Assembly: GCA_964439415.1 (NCBI GenBank)
Contig: CAYTOJ010000085.1
Span: 1-8,456 of the forward strand
DNA from: CAYTOJ01 sp964439415
GTDB lineage: Bacteria > Pseudomonadota > Alphaproteobacteria > Rickettsiales > CAZAGG01
Length of the DNA: 8,456 nucleotides
Direction: 5' to 3'
Part shown: positions 7,609-8,456 of the stretch, in pieces
Layout: every line of letters starts with the position of its first letter
How positions within the stretch are numbered: position 1 is the stretch's first letter
The notes under the pieces: model-generated
Database searches by the model: none
What the model was told of the DNA's origin: nothing
The model's input: the letters and a program-made list of their open reading frames with translations, nothing else
Translations under genes and position numbers: made by a program

Positions 7609-7627
7609 GCAAATCTCGGATTTTATG

Positions 7628-8437
7628 CTATGGCCAGAAAATTACTCCTTTTTTCTTAGATCTACCAGTTTCCGATGTCAGATTGTCATTAGCAGCTAGT
7701 GCTGCTGTCTTAAATCTTGTCCAATACGAAGGAGAATGCCCGTCATTATGATGTTGTGTATGGTCATTTTCCGTTAATTCAGAGAGTGGTCGTTGCCACG
7801 AATTACGCCAAGAATCTGAAGTTGTAGTATCAACAGCAAGACTTCTATTACAGAATGCGATAAACTGATCATTCGCATTAGGCTTATCACCAGCACCGAA
7901 TACGGCATTGCCACCCCTTGCTGCAGCAAGCTTTACAATATTAGTCTTGGTGTTACCATCTACAAACACGCTTTCTGATACAGTTCCATCGGTTCCATAC
8001 TGCGCTTCCGATCCCATAATATTCACATGGTTTTTGTCAATATTATAATTACTGGCTATTGCATCAAACACACCTCTCTGCAGATCGGTGATTGTAGCAG
8101 TGATGATAGCAAAATGCTCTCCTCTCCTGGTTACTTCTTCTATATATTTGAACGCAAGATCATTATGATGATTACTCTTCAGCATTTCATTTCCTATGGC
8201 ATAGCCAATTTTATACATTACGTCCGCGTTCATAACCGTTCCCACGGGAACGCCACAAAACTCAGAAAGTTCTGGTGTAACTGTTTTTGACATTATGGAA
8301 AATCTCAACTTTCTTTCATCATCAGAAGATAAACTTCCAGATTGTGCTTTAAATGAATTTAGCAAATCAGAAGGAATTAAGCCTTTTTCTTCTGCAATAC
8401 GTATAGTGCGCCCCTGTTCAAGGACCAAAACGCATTA
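7628..8437 (-). CDS. HAD-superfamily phosphatase-like protein, 5' truncated
   Basis: The readable frame gives about 266 residues from a TTG at 8428. It resembles the subclass I HAD fold (phosphoserine phosphatase-like) from the cap domain onward. Motif II is IITAT (Thr about 110), motif III is the Lys in GNTKTNIVKL (about 161), and motif IV is GAGDKPNANDQF (about 178-189) with Asp181 and Asp187 as likely metal ligands. The N-terminal motif I, DxDxT, which supplies the nucleophilic Asp, is absent. In this frame a TAA at 8435-8437 lies only three codons before the TTG. No ATG or ribosome binding site supports that start. Either a frameshift or sequence error near 8425-8437 separates it from its true N-terminus beyond the window, or it is a pseudogene. 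The C-terminal ~60 residues (polar, ending RSKKKGVIFWP) match nothing I know. The substrate cannot be told. Confidence 0.6.
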
Positions 8438-8456
8438 GAAATAAGCGAGAGGTCCG

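Larger units (their letters stand above)
7428..7627. other. AT-rich non-coding stretch beside the broken tRNA
   Basis: This 200-bp stretch lies between the tRNA remnant and the stop codon of the minus-strand HAD-like gene. It holds the TGGGGTTAC repeat pair and the hairpin at 7587-7608. The only open frame worth noting is 32 codons (7437-7535) with no ribosome binding site, and it spans the repeats, so I do not call it a gene. The composition is richer in A and T than the Tad operon to the left, which fits acquired or decayed DNA. Confidence 0.4.

Overview
The window looks like a chromosomal stretch of a Gram-negative proteobacterium, most likely an alphaproteobacterium. That is an inference from gene content: a periplasmic Slt-type lytic transglycosylase divergent from dapA (a neighbourhood I associate with alphaproteobacteria, where smpB often follows dapA), plus a TadE/TadF/TadG-type pilus module. 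Base composition looks moderate, with AT-richer stretches at the right end. I cannot name a genus.

Layout. Positions 5-1906 (minus strand) encode a complete Slt-family soluble lytic murein transglycosylase with a signal peptide and a full catalytic domain. A 100-bp divergent intergenic region follows. Then dapA (2007-2900, plus) encodes 4-hydroxy-tetrahydrodipicolinate synthase with all key active-site residues. After 66 bp comes a tight three-gene plus-strand operon (2967-7209): a TadE-like and a TadF-like pseudopilin whose genes overlap by 16 nt, then 14 nt later a 1022-residue, cysteine-rich protein with a TadG-like N-terminal membrane anchor. The two small proteins keep a Gly|xxxxGlu prepilin-peptidase-like site. 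The large one has Ile in place of the Glu.

The right end (about 7362-8456) has a different character. It begins with the 5' half of a tRNA-Arg(CCU) gene that loses tRNA identity just after the anticodon loop. Next is an AT-rich non-coding stretch with a pair of 9-bp direct repeats, then a perfect hairpin. Last is a minus-strand gene for a HAD-superfamily phosphatase-like protein that lacks its N-terminal motif I, cut off by an in-frame stop near the window edge. The simplest reading is the boundary of an integrated or decayed mobile element at a tRNA-Arg gene, with native chromosome on the left and element or relic DNA on the right. No integrase gene is visible.

How the genes relate: slt (peptidoglycan turnover) and dapA (committed step towards diaminopimelate and lysine, hence peptidoglycan precursors) share a cell-wall theme. 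The Tad-like operon would make envelope or pilus-associated proteins and would need a Tad secretion machinery and a prepilin peptidase encoded elsewhere. No CRISPR array, insertion sequence, rRNA or complete tRNA was found.
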